Below are positions 1-7,223 of a DNA stretch of 20,872 nucleotides, piece by piece (position 1 is the stretch's first letter; every line of letters begins with the position of its first letter). A program made the position numbers and the translations under genes. The stretch is from an uncultured Lachnoclostridium sp. (GTDB lineage Bacteria > Bacillota > Clostridia > Lachnospirales > Lachnospiraceae). The stretch lies in contig CABQJX010000039.1 of the NCBI GenBank assembly GCA_902464595.1, positions 1-20,872 on the forward strand. Reading direction: 5' to 3'. Under the pieces are notes generated by a model that did no database searches, had not been told where the DNA came from, and worked only from the letters and a program-made list of their open reading frames with translations.

Positions 1-260
1 TTTACGTTCTGACCAAGGACGAGGGTGGCCGTCATACACCTTTCTTCAACAACTATCGTCCACAGTTCTACTTCAGAACAACTGACGTAACTGGCGTTTG
101 CGAGCTGCCAGCAGGTACTGAGATGTGTATGCCTGGCGATAACGTAGAGATGACCGTAGAGCTGATTCATCCAGTAGCTATGGAGCAGGGTCTTCGTTTC
201 GCTATCCGTGAGGGCGGAAGAACTGTAGGTTCTGGTAGAGTTGTAAGCATCGTTGAGTAA
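1..260 (+). CDS. tuf: Elongation factor Tu, C-terminal part (partial)
   Basis: Only the last 85 codons are present; the reading frame is entered at base 3 and ends at TAA 258-260. The peptide has the hallmark domain III strings of bacterial EF-Tu: HTPFFNNYRPQFYFRTTDVT, the MPGDN turn, ELIHPVAMEQGLRFAIREGG and the ending GRTVGSGRVVSI-VE. EF-Tu is the cytoplasmic GTPase that delivers aminoacyl-tRNA to the ribosome; domain III contacts tRNA and EF-Ts. The GTP-binding domain lies upstream of the window. Codon use is strongly biased (GTA, CGT, GGT), as expected for a highly expressed gene. A terminator follows about 70 nt downstream, so the gene ends its own transcript. Confidence 0.97.
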   Translation, partial: YVLTKDEGGRHTPFFNNYRPQFYFRTTDVTGVCELPAGTEMCMPGDNVEMTVELIHPVAMEQGLRFAIREGGRTVGSGRVVSIVE

Positions 261-328
261 TTTTTGGCGTAAGCCGTTCGATTTATAAAAATATATCAGA
301 ATTGATATTGTGTCCAAACAGTGAGAAA

Positions 329-357
329 AGGCTGTCTGCATTGCAGGCAGCCTTTTT
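329..357 (+). terminator. Rho-independent terminator of tuf
   Basis: A 12-nt arm at 329-340 (AGGCTGTCTGCA) is complementary, with one G-T pair, to 342-353, and is followed by TTTTT. It lies 68 nt after the tuf stop and before the promoter of the next gene. Confidence 0.88.
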
Positions 358-396
358 GTATCCTAGAAAATACAGAAATTCAGGAAGTCATTTAAC

Positions 397-425
397 TTGA
401 CACACAAAATGAAACATGTTACCAT
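397..425 (+). promoter_or_regulatory. Putative sigma-A promoter for the YitT gene
   Basis: A perfect -35 box TTGACA (397-402) is followed after 17 nt by TACCAT (420-425), four of six matches to TATAAT. It sits between the tuf terminator and the YitT coding region. The predicted start near 432 gives a leader of about 95 nt that contains the hairpin at 462-488. Confidence 0.55.
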
Positions 426-461
426 ATGTCCTGAAAAGCCTGAAATAACAGGAAGGCAGCG

Positions 462-488
462 GCGGCAGGGAAGCTTGCCGCTTTTTTT
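462..488 (+). terminator. Terminator-like hairpin in the YitT leader
   Basis: GCGGCA (462-467) pairs perfectly with TGCCGC (476-481) around an 8-nt loop and runs straight into seven T residues (482-488). This is the classic shape of an intrinsic terminator. It lies after the predicted promoter and 40 nt before the YitT start, so it could be an attenuator, or a second backup terminator for tuf if the promoter call is wrong. Confidence 0.65.
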
Positions 489-528
489 CTGCCATTTTAT
501 TCAAATGCAGTGAGAAAGGACTAAAATC

Positions 529-1410
529 ATGGGTGAAAATAGGAAACGGTGGAAGTTTGCCATTAATTTGGCGGCGATCGTTGTGGGAAATCTGATGTAT
601 GCGGCTGCGGTTGTGTTTTTTATTGTGCCAAATAACCTGACTACCGGGGGAACGACAGGCTTGGCCTTGTTTGTGAACCGGGCTTTTGGAATCCCCATCA
701 GCTTGTTTGTGAGCCTGTTTAATGTTACGATGTTCCTGTGGGGGGCATGGATTTTGGGAAAACAGTTTGCCCTGACAACCGTTTTGAGTACCCTTATTTA
801 TCCGTTTCTTTTGGGAACGCTGGAGCGATGCAGTTTTACAGGATTTGTACTGGATGAGCGTTTGACAGCGGTGATCTACGCAGGTCTCCTGATCGGAGGA
901 GGGATTGGCGTGGTCATGCGGGCAGGAGCTTCCACCGGGGGGATGGATATACCGGCTCTTGTACTAAAAAAGAAGTTTGATATCAATGTGTCCCTGACGA
1001 TCTATCTCCTGGACTGTCTGGTTTTAGGACTGCAGCTGATTGAGACCGACGCCTATTCCATTCTTTACGGGATCCTGCTGATCATGGCCTACACCATGGT
1101 GCTGAACCAGGTACTTATGGCTGGAAATACAAGGATGCAGGTCAAGATCGTGAGCAAAAAGCATGACGCGATCAACCGGATTTTGACCGGGCAGCTGGAC
1201 TGCGGTACTTCTTTACTCCATATGGAGACAGGTTTCCTCCACGATGAGCAGAAAATGATCCTGGCAGTGATCCCAAAACGGGATCTTCCCAGACTAAACC
1301 ATCTGGTGCTGGAGGCAGATCCGGAAGCTTTCATGGTGATCAACCAGATCAATGAGGTGAGAGGAAGGGGATTTACCTTAAAACGGGTTTACCGGGAGGT
1401 TCAGCGGTAA
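529..1410 (+). CDS. YitT family membrane protein (DUF161 + DUF2179)
   Basis: A 293-residue integral membrane protein. Residues 1-200 contain about five hydrophobic segments (roughly 10-32, 55-78, 82-96, 112-132, 155-190) and the family-typical stretches VPNNLTTGGTTGLAL near 33-47 and GASTGGMDIPAL near 133-144. The C-terminal part (about 205-285) is a soluble alpha/beta DUF2179 domain with GTSLLHMETGF and a closing FMVINQINEVRGRGF. This domain order is characteristic of the YitT/YpjC/YvjA family of Firmicutes. Its function is not established: a transporter-like role with a cytosolic ligand-binding domain is assumed, not shown. The start is supported by GAGAAAGGA at 512-520, 8 nt upstream. The gene stands alone between tuf and the DUF5722 gene. 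Confidence 0.9.
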   Translation: MGENRKRWKFAINLAAIVVGNLMYAAAVVFFIVPNNLTTGGTTGLALFVNRAFGIPISLFVSLFNVTMFLWGAWILGKQFALTTVLSTLIYPFLLGTLERCSFTGFVLDERLTAVIYAGLLIGGGIGVVMRAGASTGGMDIPALVLKKKFDINVSLTIYLLDCLVLGLQLIETDAYSILYGILLIMAYTMVLNQVLMAGNTRMQVKIVSKKHDAINRILTGQLDCGTSLLHMETGFLHDEQKMILAVIPKRDLPRLNHLVLEADPEAFMVINQINEVRGRGFTLKRVYREVQR

Positions 1411-1464
1411 AATATAAGCCGCAGAAGTGAAAACGGAAAGAATTAAAAAAGCCGTAATAAAAAG

Positions 1465-1493
1465 TTTACTGAAAAAGTAAATTTATTTATGTA
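1465..1493 (+). promoter_or_regulatory. Possible promoter for the DUF5722 gene
   Basis: TTTACT (1465-1470) and TATGTA (1488-1493) are separated by 17 nt in an A/T-rich intergenic stretch. The match is moderate; a TATGAT four bases further on is an alternative -10 with poor spacing. Confidence 0.3.
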
Positions 1494-1520
1494 TGATGCA
1501 GGTTGCAATCTTATTTTCTT

Positions 1521-1551
1521 AAGTTTTCCCCTGCTTTTTGCGGGAAAGCTT
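1521..1551 (+). other. Leader hairpin upstream of the DUF5722 gene
   Basis: AAGTTTTCCC (1521-1530) pairs with GGGAAAGCTT (1542-1551) over ten positions with one G-T pair and an 11-nt loop. No T-run follows, so it is not a terminator; it lies 32 nt before the start codon, just ahead of the ribosome binding site at 1568-1574. Its function is unknown. Confidence 0.45.
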
Positions 1552-1582
1552 ACCTATTTTGACAACTGGGAGGAATACATAC

Positions 1583-3325
1583 ATGAGGCGACAAATAATG
1601 AAACGAGGCAGGGCATTGGTGCTGGCAGCTGCTCTTTTATTTGGAGGAACTGTCTGCGGAGGAATGACGGCTATGGGGGATACGGGCCAGGGGGCTGAGA
1701 CAGCAGCTGCCCAGGAAACCCAATCAGGAAACGGACAGCAGGCATTTACCCCTGCTGTGGCAGGCCAGATCACTTCCTGCCAGATCACCGGAGATAAGAA
1801 AAATGTAGAGATCCGTTTTTCCAGCAGCGGAGACAGCGTGGGAACAGATGGGAACATCTATATTTTTGAACAGCAGCCATATGAGGACAGCCTGGAGGGG
1901 AGAAGGGATTATCTGGCTTCTTCCCCGGCTTTGGAGGCAGGAAGCGTAAGCGTTCCTCTGGGATTAGGAACTTCTGAGGATAAGCTGTACAGCCGTTTCA
2001 TTATGGCAGTATCTGACGGAACACGTTTTTATGAGATCAGCGAGCCCCACTATATTACCAATCCTGAGATCGTTGCGAAAAACCAGGAGGCATTTAAGGA
2101 TCCTTTGACAAAAAAGGGACTGGTCATTGAGATTGATATGCTCAGCGATGCCTTTGATTTGGGAGTGAAGCATGTGACCACGAACATTGCATTTTCCCAG
2201 ATCATGGGTACGGGGATCGAATACCAGTATGACGGTAAAACCTATCATTTCAACAAGGGTGTAATGGATGCCTATGACGCCACCATCAGCGCCCTGTCCA
2301 ACAAGGGAATGACTGTGACGGTGATCCTTTTAAATGACTGGAATCCCAATACGCCGGATCTGGTATATCCGGGAACACAGAAGAACGCCAATGCATTTTA
2401 CTATATGTTCAATGCACAGACAGAGGCTGGTTTTGAGCAAACAAAGGCCATCGCAGCTTTCCTGGCTGAGCATTACAGCGGCAGCAATCCCAATTACGGA
2501 AAGGTGTCTAACTGGATCATCGGAAATGAGATCAACAACCAGCAGTGGAATTATATGGGGCCTATGGATCTGACCAACTATGTGAAAGTATACCAGAAAG
2601 CGTTCCGGGTCATCTACACAGCCATTAAGAGTACCAATGCCAATAACCGGGTCTATTTTTCATTGGATTATAATTGGCTCAATGAGAAGGATGGAAAGCT
2701 TAAATACGGAGGCAAGGAGATCGTTGACAGCTTTAATTCCATTGCCAATACCCAGGGACAGATGGATTGGGGGCTGGCCTACCATCCATATCCCTGTCCG
2801 ATGACGGAACCGGAATTTTGGGATGATCCCCAGGCTACCGGAGCATTTACCAATGATTTTAATTCTCCGGTCATCAATTTTGCAAACCTGAATGTTCTGA
2901 CAGACTATTTTGCCCAGGAAGCGCTGCGTGCTCCTTCAGGAAATGTGCGTCATATTATCCTCACAGAACAGGGATTTACTTCCTACAGCCCTACCAGAGG
3001 AGATATTCCGGAAATCCAGGCAGCAGCCTATGCTTATTCCTATTATCTGGTGGACAGTAATCCTTATATTGACGCCTACACAGTCAGCCGGCAGGTGGAT
3101 GCTCCGTCTGAGGCCCAGGCCGGGCTGAAATTTGGTTTGTGGGAGTGTGACATGAGCCAGCCCAACCGGATCGCTGCTACAAAGCGTAAGAAGATATGGC
3201 AGGTATTCCGGGACATTGACAAGAAAAATGATACGCTGGAGGCCACTGAGTTTGCTAAATCTATTATTGGTATCAATAAGTGGTCTGATGTGATTCCAAA
3301 CTTTAAATGGAAAAATATGGAATAA
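1583..3325 (+). CDS. Secreted DUF5722-type protein, probable clan GH-A glycoside hydrolase
   Basis: The protein has 580 residues from ATG 1583, chosen because GGGAGGA (1568-1574) lies nine bases upstream; an in-frame ATG at 1538 lacks such a site. Residues 1-32 form a signal peptide (basic start, hydrophobic ALVLAAALLFGG). A short beta-rich N-terminal part follows, then a large domain that reads like a TIM barrel. NWIIGNEINN carries Glu316, GLAYHPYP carries His401 and ILTEQGFTS carries Glu462. An Asn-Glu pair after strand 4 and a Glu after strand 7 are the acid/base and nucleophile signature of clan GH-A glycosidases. The assignment to DUF5722 is from recalled similarity; the hydrolase role is inference and the substrate is unknown. 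No LPXTG or cell-wall repeat is seen, so it is probably released. No sugar transporter or regulator lies beside it. Confidence 0.72.
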   Translation: MRRQIMKRGRALVLAAALLFGGTVCGGMTAMGDTGQGAETAAAQETQSGNGQQAFTPAVAGQITSCQITGDKKNVEIRFSSSGDSVGTDGNIYIFEQQPYEDSLEGRRDYLASSPALEAGSVSVPLGLGTSEDKLYSRFIMAVSDGTRFYEISEPHYITNPEIVAKNQEAFKDPLTKKGLVIEIDMLSDAFDLGVKHVTTNIAFSQIMGTGIEYQYDGKTYHFNKGVMDAYDATISALSNKGMTVTVILLNDWNPNTPDLVYPGTQKNANAFYYMFNAQTEAGFEQTKAIAAFLAEHYSGSNPNYGKVSNWIIGNEINNQQWNYMGPMDLTNYVKVYQKAFRVIYTAIKSTNANNRVYFSLDYNWLNEKDGKLKYGGKEIVDSFNSIANTQGQMDWGLAYHPYPCPMTEPEFWDDPQATGAFTNDFNSPVINFANLNVLTDYFAQEALRAPSGNVRHIILTEQGFTSYSPTRGDIPEIQAAAYAYSYYLVDSNPYIDAYTVSRQVDAPSEAQAGLKFGLWECDMSQPNRIAATKRKKIWQVFRDIDKKNDTLEATEFAKSIIGINKWSDVIPNFKWKNME

Positions 3326-3357
3326 AACAGTGGAAATAATAGAAAAAATACATAACA

Positions 3358-3391
3358 GGGCGCGTTTCAGAGATTTCTTTCAGGCGCGCCC
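3358..3391 (+). other. GC-rich hairpin in the lysC leader
   Basis: GGGCGCG (3358-3364) is a perfect complement of CGCGCCC (3385-3391), with a 20-nt pyrimidine-rich loop that contains TTTCAG twice. It lies 24 nt before lysC and is not followed by T residues, so it is not a terminator. It is too small to be a lysine riboswitch. Confidence 0.5.
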
Positions 3392-3414
3392 CACTGATAT
3401 GAGAGGAAAAAGAA

Positions 3415-4623
3415 ATGGGTCTGATCGTACAAAAATTCGGGGGAAGCTCCGTAGCAGATGCAGAAAAGCTGCGCAATGTAGCTAAGATCATAACGGACAC
3501 ATACAAAGCAGGAAATCAGGTAGTGGCAGTGCTGTCTGCCCAGGGGGATACTACCGATGAGCTGATTGAAAAGGCACAGGAGATGAATCCCCAGGCTTCT
3601 AAGAGGGAGCTGGACATGCTGCTGTCCACAGGAGAGCAGATTTCCGTGTCCCTGTGCGCCATGGCAATTGAAGCTATGGGATGTCCCGTCGTGTCCCTGA
3701 CCGGCTGGCAGGCTGGCGTGATCACCAATACCGTATCCGGCAATGCCAGGATCAAGAAGGTGGACACAGAGCGCATTGAGGCGGAGCTGAACCAGAAACG
3801 GATCGTTATTGTCACAGGGTTCCAGGGGATTGACCGGAATCAGAATATTACTACCTTGGGCCGGGGAGGATCGGATACCTCCGCTGTAGCCCTGGCAGCG
3901 GCTCTGGATGCCCAGCTATGCCAGATCTACACGGATGTGGATGGAGTTTATACCGCAGATCCCAGGACAGTAAAGGGAGCGAAGAAACTGGATGAGGTAA
4001 CTTATAACGAGATGCTGGAGCTGGCCACATTGGGGGCTCAGGTGCTCCACAACCGTTCTGTGGAAATGGCGAAAAAATATAATGTGAGGCTGGAGGTTCT
4101 GTCCAGCTTTACAGGACATAGCGGTACAAAAGTGAAGGGAGTCGTGAAACGTTTGGAGAAGACATATATCAGCAGTGTGGCAAAGGATAAAAATGTGGCA
4201 AGGATTGCTTTGATCGGAGTGCCAAACGAGATTGGTACTTCTTTTAAGGTGTTTTCCCTGCTGGCGAAAAACCATATTAATGTGGATATTATCTTACAGG
4301 GGATCGGTCATGAGGAGGGAAAGGATATTTGCTTTACGGTAGCCTCCTCCGATCTGGAAAAGGCAGAGGAGCTCCTTCGGGAAAGCCAGGAGGAACTCCG
4401 TTACAGCCGTCTGGAGACAAATTCAGAGATAGCAAAGGTTTCTGTGGTGGGCGCAGGCATGATCAACAGCCCCGGCGTGGCGGCAAAGCTTTTTGAAGCT
4501 CTCTACGACGCAAATATTAACATTAATATGATCTCCACCAGCGAGATCAAGATTTCTGTTCTGGTTAGCAGGGAAGATGCTGACAAGGCGGTTCAGGTGA
4601 TCCATGATAAGTTTTTTGCATAA
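3415..4623 (+). CDS. lysC: Aspartate kinase, monofunctional with two ACT domains
   Basis: Phosphorylates L-aspartate with ATP, the first step to lysine, diaminopimelate, threonine and methionine, in the cytoplasm. The 402-residue length fits the monofunctional Firmicute enzyme. The amino-acid kinase domain (1-240) has KFGGSS (7-12), the STGEQISVSL segment (71-80), TTLGRGGSDTSA (147-157) and the nucleotide-binding YTDVDGVYTADPR (172-184). Two ACT domains follow (about 265-330 and 338-400), with INVDIILQG and ININMISTSEIKISVLV at the expected allosteric positions, so feedback inhibition by lysine and/or threonine is likely. The start is preceded by GAGAGGAAAA at 3401-3410. No lysine riboswitch is visible in the 89-nt gap upstream, only a GC-rich hairpin. 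The gene is followed by its own terminator and is not in a visible lysine operon. Confidence 0.96.
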   Translation: MGLIVQKFGGSSVADAEKLRNVAKIITDTYKAGNQVVAVLSAQGDTTDELIEKAQEMNPQASKRELDMLLSTGEQISVSLCAMAIEAMGCPVVSLTGWQAGVITNTVSGNARIKKVDTERIEAELNQKRIVIVTGFQGIDRNQNITTLGRGGSDTSAVALAAALDAQLCQIYTDVDGVYTADPRTVKGAKKLDEVTYNEMLELATLGAQVLHNRSVEMAKKYNVRLEVLSSFTGHSGTKVKGVVKRLEKTYISSVAKDKNVARIALIGVPNEIGTSFKVFSLLAKNHINVDIILQGIGHEEGKDICFTVASSDLEKAEELLRESQEELRYSRLETNSEIAKVSVVGAGMINSPGVAAKLFEALYDANININMISTSEIKISVLVSREDADKAVQVIHDKFFA

Positions 4624-4662
4624 ATATTAAGTTTGGAAAAACAATCCTAGAAAGATGATAGT

Positions 4663-4706
4663 AGCTGTGGCTACCTGTATTGTTTACAGGTATCTGCAGC
4701 TTTTTT
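4663..4706 (+). terminator. Rho-independent terminator of lysC
   Basis: A 17-nt arm (4663-4679) pairs with 4685-4701, with perfect outer (AGCTG) and inner (TACCTGTA) segments and a small internal mismatch. The loop is TTGTT and a run of six T follows (4701-4706). Confidence 0.9.
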
Positions 4707-4759
4707 ATTTCTCTTCCTTAAACTTTGTTAATATTTTCACTTTTAACTGGCAAAACCCC

Positions 4760-4788
4760 TTGAAATTTGACAAAATTAAGCTTATAAT
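4760..4788 (+). promoter_or_regulatory. Sigma-A promoter of the decarboxylase cluster
   Basis: TTGAAA (4760-4765), exactly 17 nt, then a perfect TATAAT (4783-4788). Transcription would start near 4795, leaving a leader of about 96 nt before the first gene. A second TTGACA at 4768-4773 is only 9 nt from the -10 box and so is not the partner. Confidence 0.75.
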
Positions 4789-4819
4789 TGTACATGGCAA
4801 TATTTTTGCTTTTTTATAC

Positions 4820-4848
4820 GACAGAACGGAAGGAAAAAGGGTTCTGTC
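4820..4848 (+). promoter_or_regulatory. Inverted repeat in the leader of the decarboxylase cluster
   Basis: GACAGAAC (4820-4827) and GTTCTGTC (4841-4848) are perfect complements separated by a 13-nt purine-only loop. It lies about 25 nt after the predicted transcription start and 43 nt before the start codon, a position suited to a repressor operator or an RNA stem. No T-run follows. Confidence 0.45.
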
Positions 4849-4890
4849 ACTGGGATATTGTTAAACTTATGAACAATGGAGGACTGGAAA

Positions 4891-6342
4891 ATGAGTAATT
4901 CAGCACAAACTTCAGCAAGCAGACGAATTGCAGCCCTGCTTGATGAGAACAGTTTTGTTGAAGTCGGAGCCTACATTACGGCCAGAAGCACAGACTTTAA
5001 CATGACTGAGCAGGAGACCCCCGCTGACGGCGTTGTGACCGGCTATGGTACCATTGGCGGCTGCCTGGTATATGTATACAGCCAGGACGCATCCGTATTA
5101 GGCGGTTCCATGGGAGAGATGCATGCAAAGAAGATCTGCAGCATTTATTCTATGGCAATGAAGATGGGAGCGCCTGTGATCGGTCTGGTAGACTGTGCGG
5201 GCCTGCGTCTCCAGGAGGCGGCGGATGCACTGGATGGGTTTGGAAAACTGTATTTAAGCCAGACCATGGCATCAGGCGTGATCCCTCAGATCACAGCAAT
5301 CTTTGGAACCTGCGGCGGCGGAATGGCAGTAGCTGCGGGAATCACAGATTTCACATTTATGGAGGAAACCTCCGCCCAGCTGTTTGTCAATTCTCCAAAC
5401 GCCATTGACGGCAATTATAAAGAGAAATGTGATACAGCCAGCGCAGCATTCCAGAGCAAGGAATCCGGACTGGCAGATTTTACAGGGGACGAGGCAGCTG
5501 TCCTGTCTCAGATCCGCACTTTGGTTTCCATTCTTCCTGCTAATAACGAGGACGATATGTCCTATGGCGAGTGCCAGGATGACCTGAACCGTATGTGCGC
5601 TGGTATTGAGGGCTTTGCAGGGGATACCGCTCAGGCACTGGCTATGATGTCAGATGGAAACTTCTTCATGGAAGTAAAGAAAAATTATGAGCCTTCTATG
5701 GTAACCGGATTTATCCGTCTCAACGGCAATACGGTGGGCTGTGTGGCAAACCGTACAGAGCTTTATGCAGATGGGGAGAAGGCAGAAACCTTTGAGGCAG
5801 TTTTATCCGGAAAGGGCTGTGATAAGGCCGCTGACTTCATTAATTTCTGTGATGCCTTCAGCATTCCTGTCCTGACTTTAGTTAATGTAAAGGGATACAA
5901 AGCAAAGCTCTGCAGCGAAAGAAGGATTGCGAAAGCAGCTGCCCGTCTGACCTATGCTTATGCCAACGCTACGGTTCCGAAGGTGACGGTTGTGGTAAAG
6001 GAGGCTCTGGGAAGCGCCGGCCTGACCATGGCAAGCAAGTCCATTGGAACAGATATTGTTTATGCATGGGAGAACGCTGTGATCGGAACCATGGAACCAT
6101 CTCAGGCAGTGAAGATCATGTATGCAGATGAGATCGCAAAGGCTTCTGACGCCTCTGCCCTGATCCAGAAAAAGACGGCTGAATATACTGCCCTTCAGTC
6201 CAGCGCGGCTGCAGCTGCAAGGAGAGGTTATGTGGATGATATTATCAAGGCGGCAGAGACCCGTCAGAGGGTAATTGCAGCTTTTGAAATGTTGTTCACA
6301 AAGAGCGAGGACCGTCCTTCTAAGAAGCATGGAACCGTTTAG
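4891..6342 (+). CDS. Acyl-CoA-type carboxyltransferase subunit (MmdA/12S-like, divergent)
   Basis: A 483-residue carboxyl transferase of the PF01039 family (MmdA, PCCB, GcdA, 12S). ATG 4891 is chosen because GGAGG (4878-4882) lies 8 nt upstream; an in-frame ATG at 4876 overlaps that site. The N-terminal half holds PADGVVTGYGTIGG (44-57), GGSMGEMHAKKI (71-82) and ASGVIPQITAIFGTCGGGMA (127-146). The C-terminal half holds FCDAFSIPVLTLV, YAYANATVPKVTV (356-368) and RRGYVDDIIKAAETRQR, all typical crotonase-fold landmarks. In relatives it moves CO2 between an acyl-CoA and biotin. Several active-site loops differ from methylmalonyl-CoA decarboxylases: CAGLRLQE replaces SGGARIQE at 102-109, and GYKAKLCSE replaces the GFLPGxxQE loop at 335-343. 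The acyl-CoA substrate is therefore left open. It is the first gene of the pump cluster, 17 nt before the OadG-like gene. Confidence 0.85.
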   Translation: MSNSAQTSASRRIAALLDENSFVEVGAYITARSTDFNMTEQETPADGVVTGYGTIGGCLVYVYSQDASVLGGSMGEMHAKKICSIYSMAMKMGAPVIGLVDCAGLRLQEAADALDGFGKLYLSQTMASGVIPQITAIFGTCGGGMAVAAGITDFTFMEETSAQLFVNSPNAIDGNYKEKCDTASAAFQSKESGLADFTGDEAAVLSQIRTLVSILPANNEDDMSYGECQDDLNRMCAGIEGFAGDTAQALAMMSDGNFFMEVKKNYEPSMVTGFIRLNGNTVGCVANRTELYADGEKAETFEAVLSGKGCDKAADFINFCDAFSIPVLTLVNVKGYKAKLCSERRIAKAAARLTYAYANATVPKVTVVVKEALGSAGLTMASKSIGTDIVYAWENAVIGTMEPSQAVKIMYADEIAKASDASALIQKKTAEYTALQSSAAAAARRGYVDDIIKAAETRQRVIAAFEMLFTKSEDRPSKKHGTV

Positions 6343-6359
6343 AGAGAGGTGGCAGGTAT

Positions 6360-7181
6360 ATGAGACGATTAATGAAACGAGTGGCAGCAGCGGTTCTGAC
6401 AGCCGCCTGCCTGTTTAGCCTGTCAGCCTGCTCGGCAAAACAGGATGAGACAGCTGCCCAGGAAACCTTGATCTCCACAGAGGGGACGGTAGTTGAGGAT
6501 GCCATGGGAGAATCCATTAAGCTGTCTGCTGCCCAGACATTGGGAGGCAATACAGAGCAGCTGATCATCCAGAAAAGTCTTCTGGAGGCTCAGGGGGATG
6601 TCATGGGCGCAGAGCTGTATGCGAAGCAGATTGAGATCCGTCAGGAATTAGGAGAGTTAAAGGATATTGATCTGGAAGCAGCTCAGGTGCTTCTTCTTGC
6701 AGACGGAAGTTATACTGTGACCATGCCGGTCACTTTTGCAGAGGGAACCATGCAGTATGTGCTGAATCTGAATCTGGCGACTCAGGAGATCAAAAACGAG
6801 TTTACGGATCTGTCTGCAGGCGAGGAGGAAGATCAGTCGATCGGAGCCCTGATGGAGACTGCATTCGTATATTCCGCCATCGGTATCGGCACGGTTTTCG
6901 CTGTCCTTGTATTTATCAGCCTTTTGATTTACTGCTTTAAATTTATACATCAGTGGGAAAACAGCAGAAATGCTAAGGCTCCTGCTGAAGCGCCAAAGGC
7001 AGCACCTGTATCCGCACCGGCAGTCAGCGCCGCATCTTCTGCCCCAGCAGCCGGCGATGATCTGATGGAGGATGCAGAGCTGGTGGCTGTTATTTCTGCA
7101 GCAATCGCAGCCTATGAGGGAACCTCTTCCAACGGACTGGTAGTGCGTTCCATCCGGCGTGTACAGAAAACAAGAAGATAA
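6360..7181 (+). CDS. OadG-like Na+ pump subunit with lipoprotein-type extracytoplasmic N-terminus
   Basis: A 273-residue protein made of three parts. Residues 1-24 are a signal sequence ending in the lipobox LSAC (Cys24). Residues 25-160 form a soluble domain with DGSYTVTMPVTFAEG and YVLNLNLATQEIKNEF, resembling small secreted DUF3887-like domains. A membrane span lies at about 168-194. It is followed by an Ala/Pro-rich linker (207-233) and the tail AELVAVISAAIAAYEG to SNGLVVRSIRRVQ, the hallmark of OadG/MmdD gamma-delta subunits (PF04277). Classical subunits of this type are only about 80-120 residues, so the N-terminal domain is an addition. The role is to hold the carboxyltransferases and biotin carrier to OadB. 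The start has an AGAGAGGTGG site just upstream. Whether Cys24 is lipidated is inference. Confidence 0.85.
   Translation: MRRLMKRVAAAVLTAACLFSLSACSAKQDETAAQETLISTEGTVVEDAMGESIKLSAAQTLGGNTEQLIIQKSLLEAQGDVMGAELYAKQIEIRQELGELKDIDLEAAQVLLLADGSYTVTMPVTFAEGTMQYVLNLNLATQEIKNEFTDLSAGEEEDQSIGALMETAFVYSAIGIGTVFAVLVFISLLIYCFKFIHQWENSRNAKAPAEAPKAAPVSAPAVSAASSAPAAGDDLMEDAELVAVISAAIAAYEGTSSNGLVVRSIRRVQKTRR
6998..7023 (+). repeat. 26-bp direct repeat, copy 1 (inside the OadG-like gene)
   Basis: Identical over 26 bases to 7316-7341. It encodes AAPVSAPA in the Ala/Pro linker of the OadG-like subunit. The copies are 318 bp apart, a multiple of three, and both genes use the same reading frame. Confidence 0.9.
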
Positions 7182-7223
7182 GGATCATCCCATTATTATT
7201 TTCATTCAGGAGGAATAAAAATC

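Noticed and set aside
3358..3391. Terminator after the DUF5722 gene
   Set aside because: The stem is GC-rich, but no T-run follows on the plus strand and the loop is 20 nt.
4655..4864. 69-codon open frame between lysC and the pump cluster
   Set aside because: It overlaps the lysC terminator and the pump promoter and has no ribosome site.
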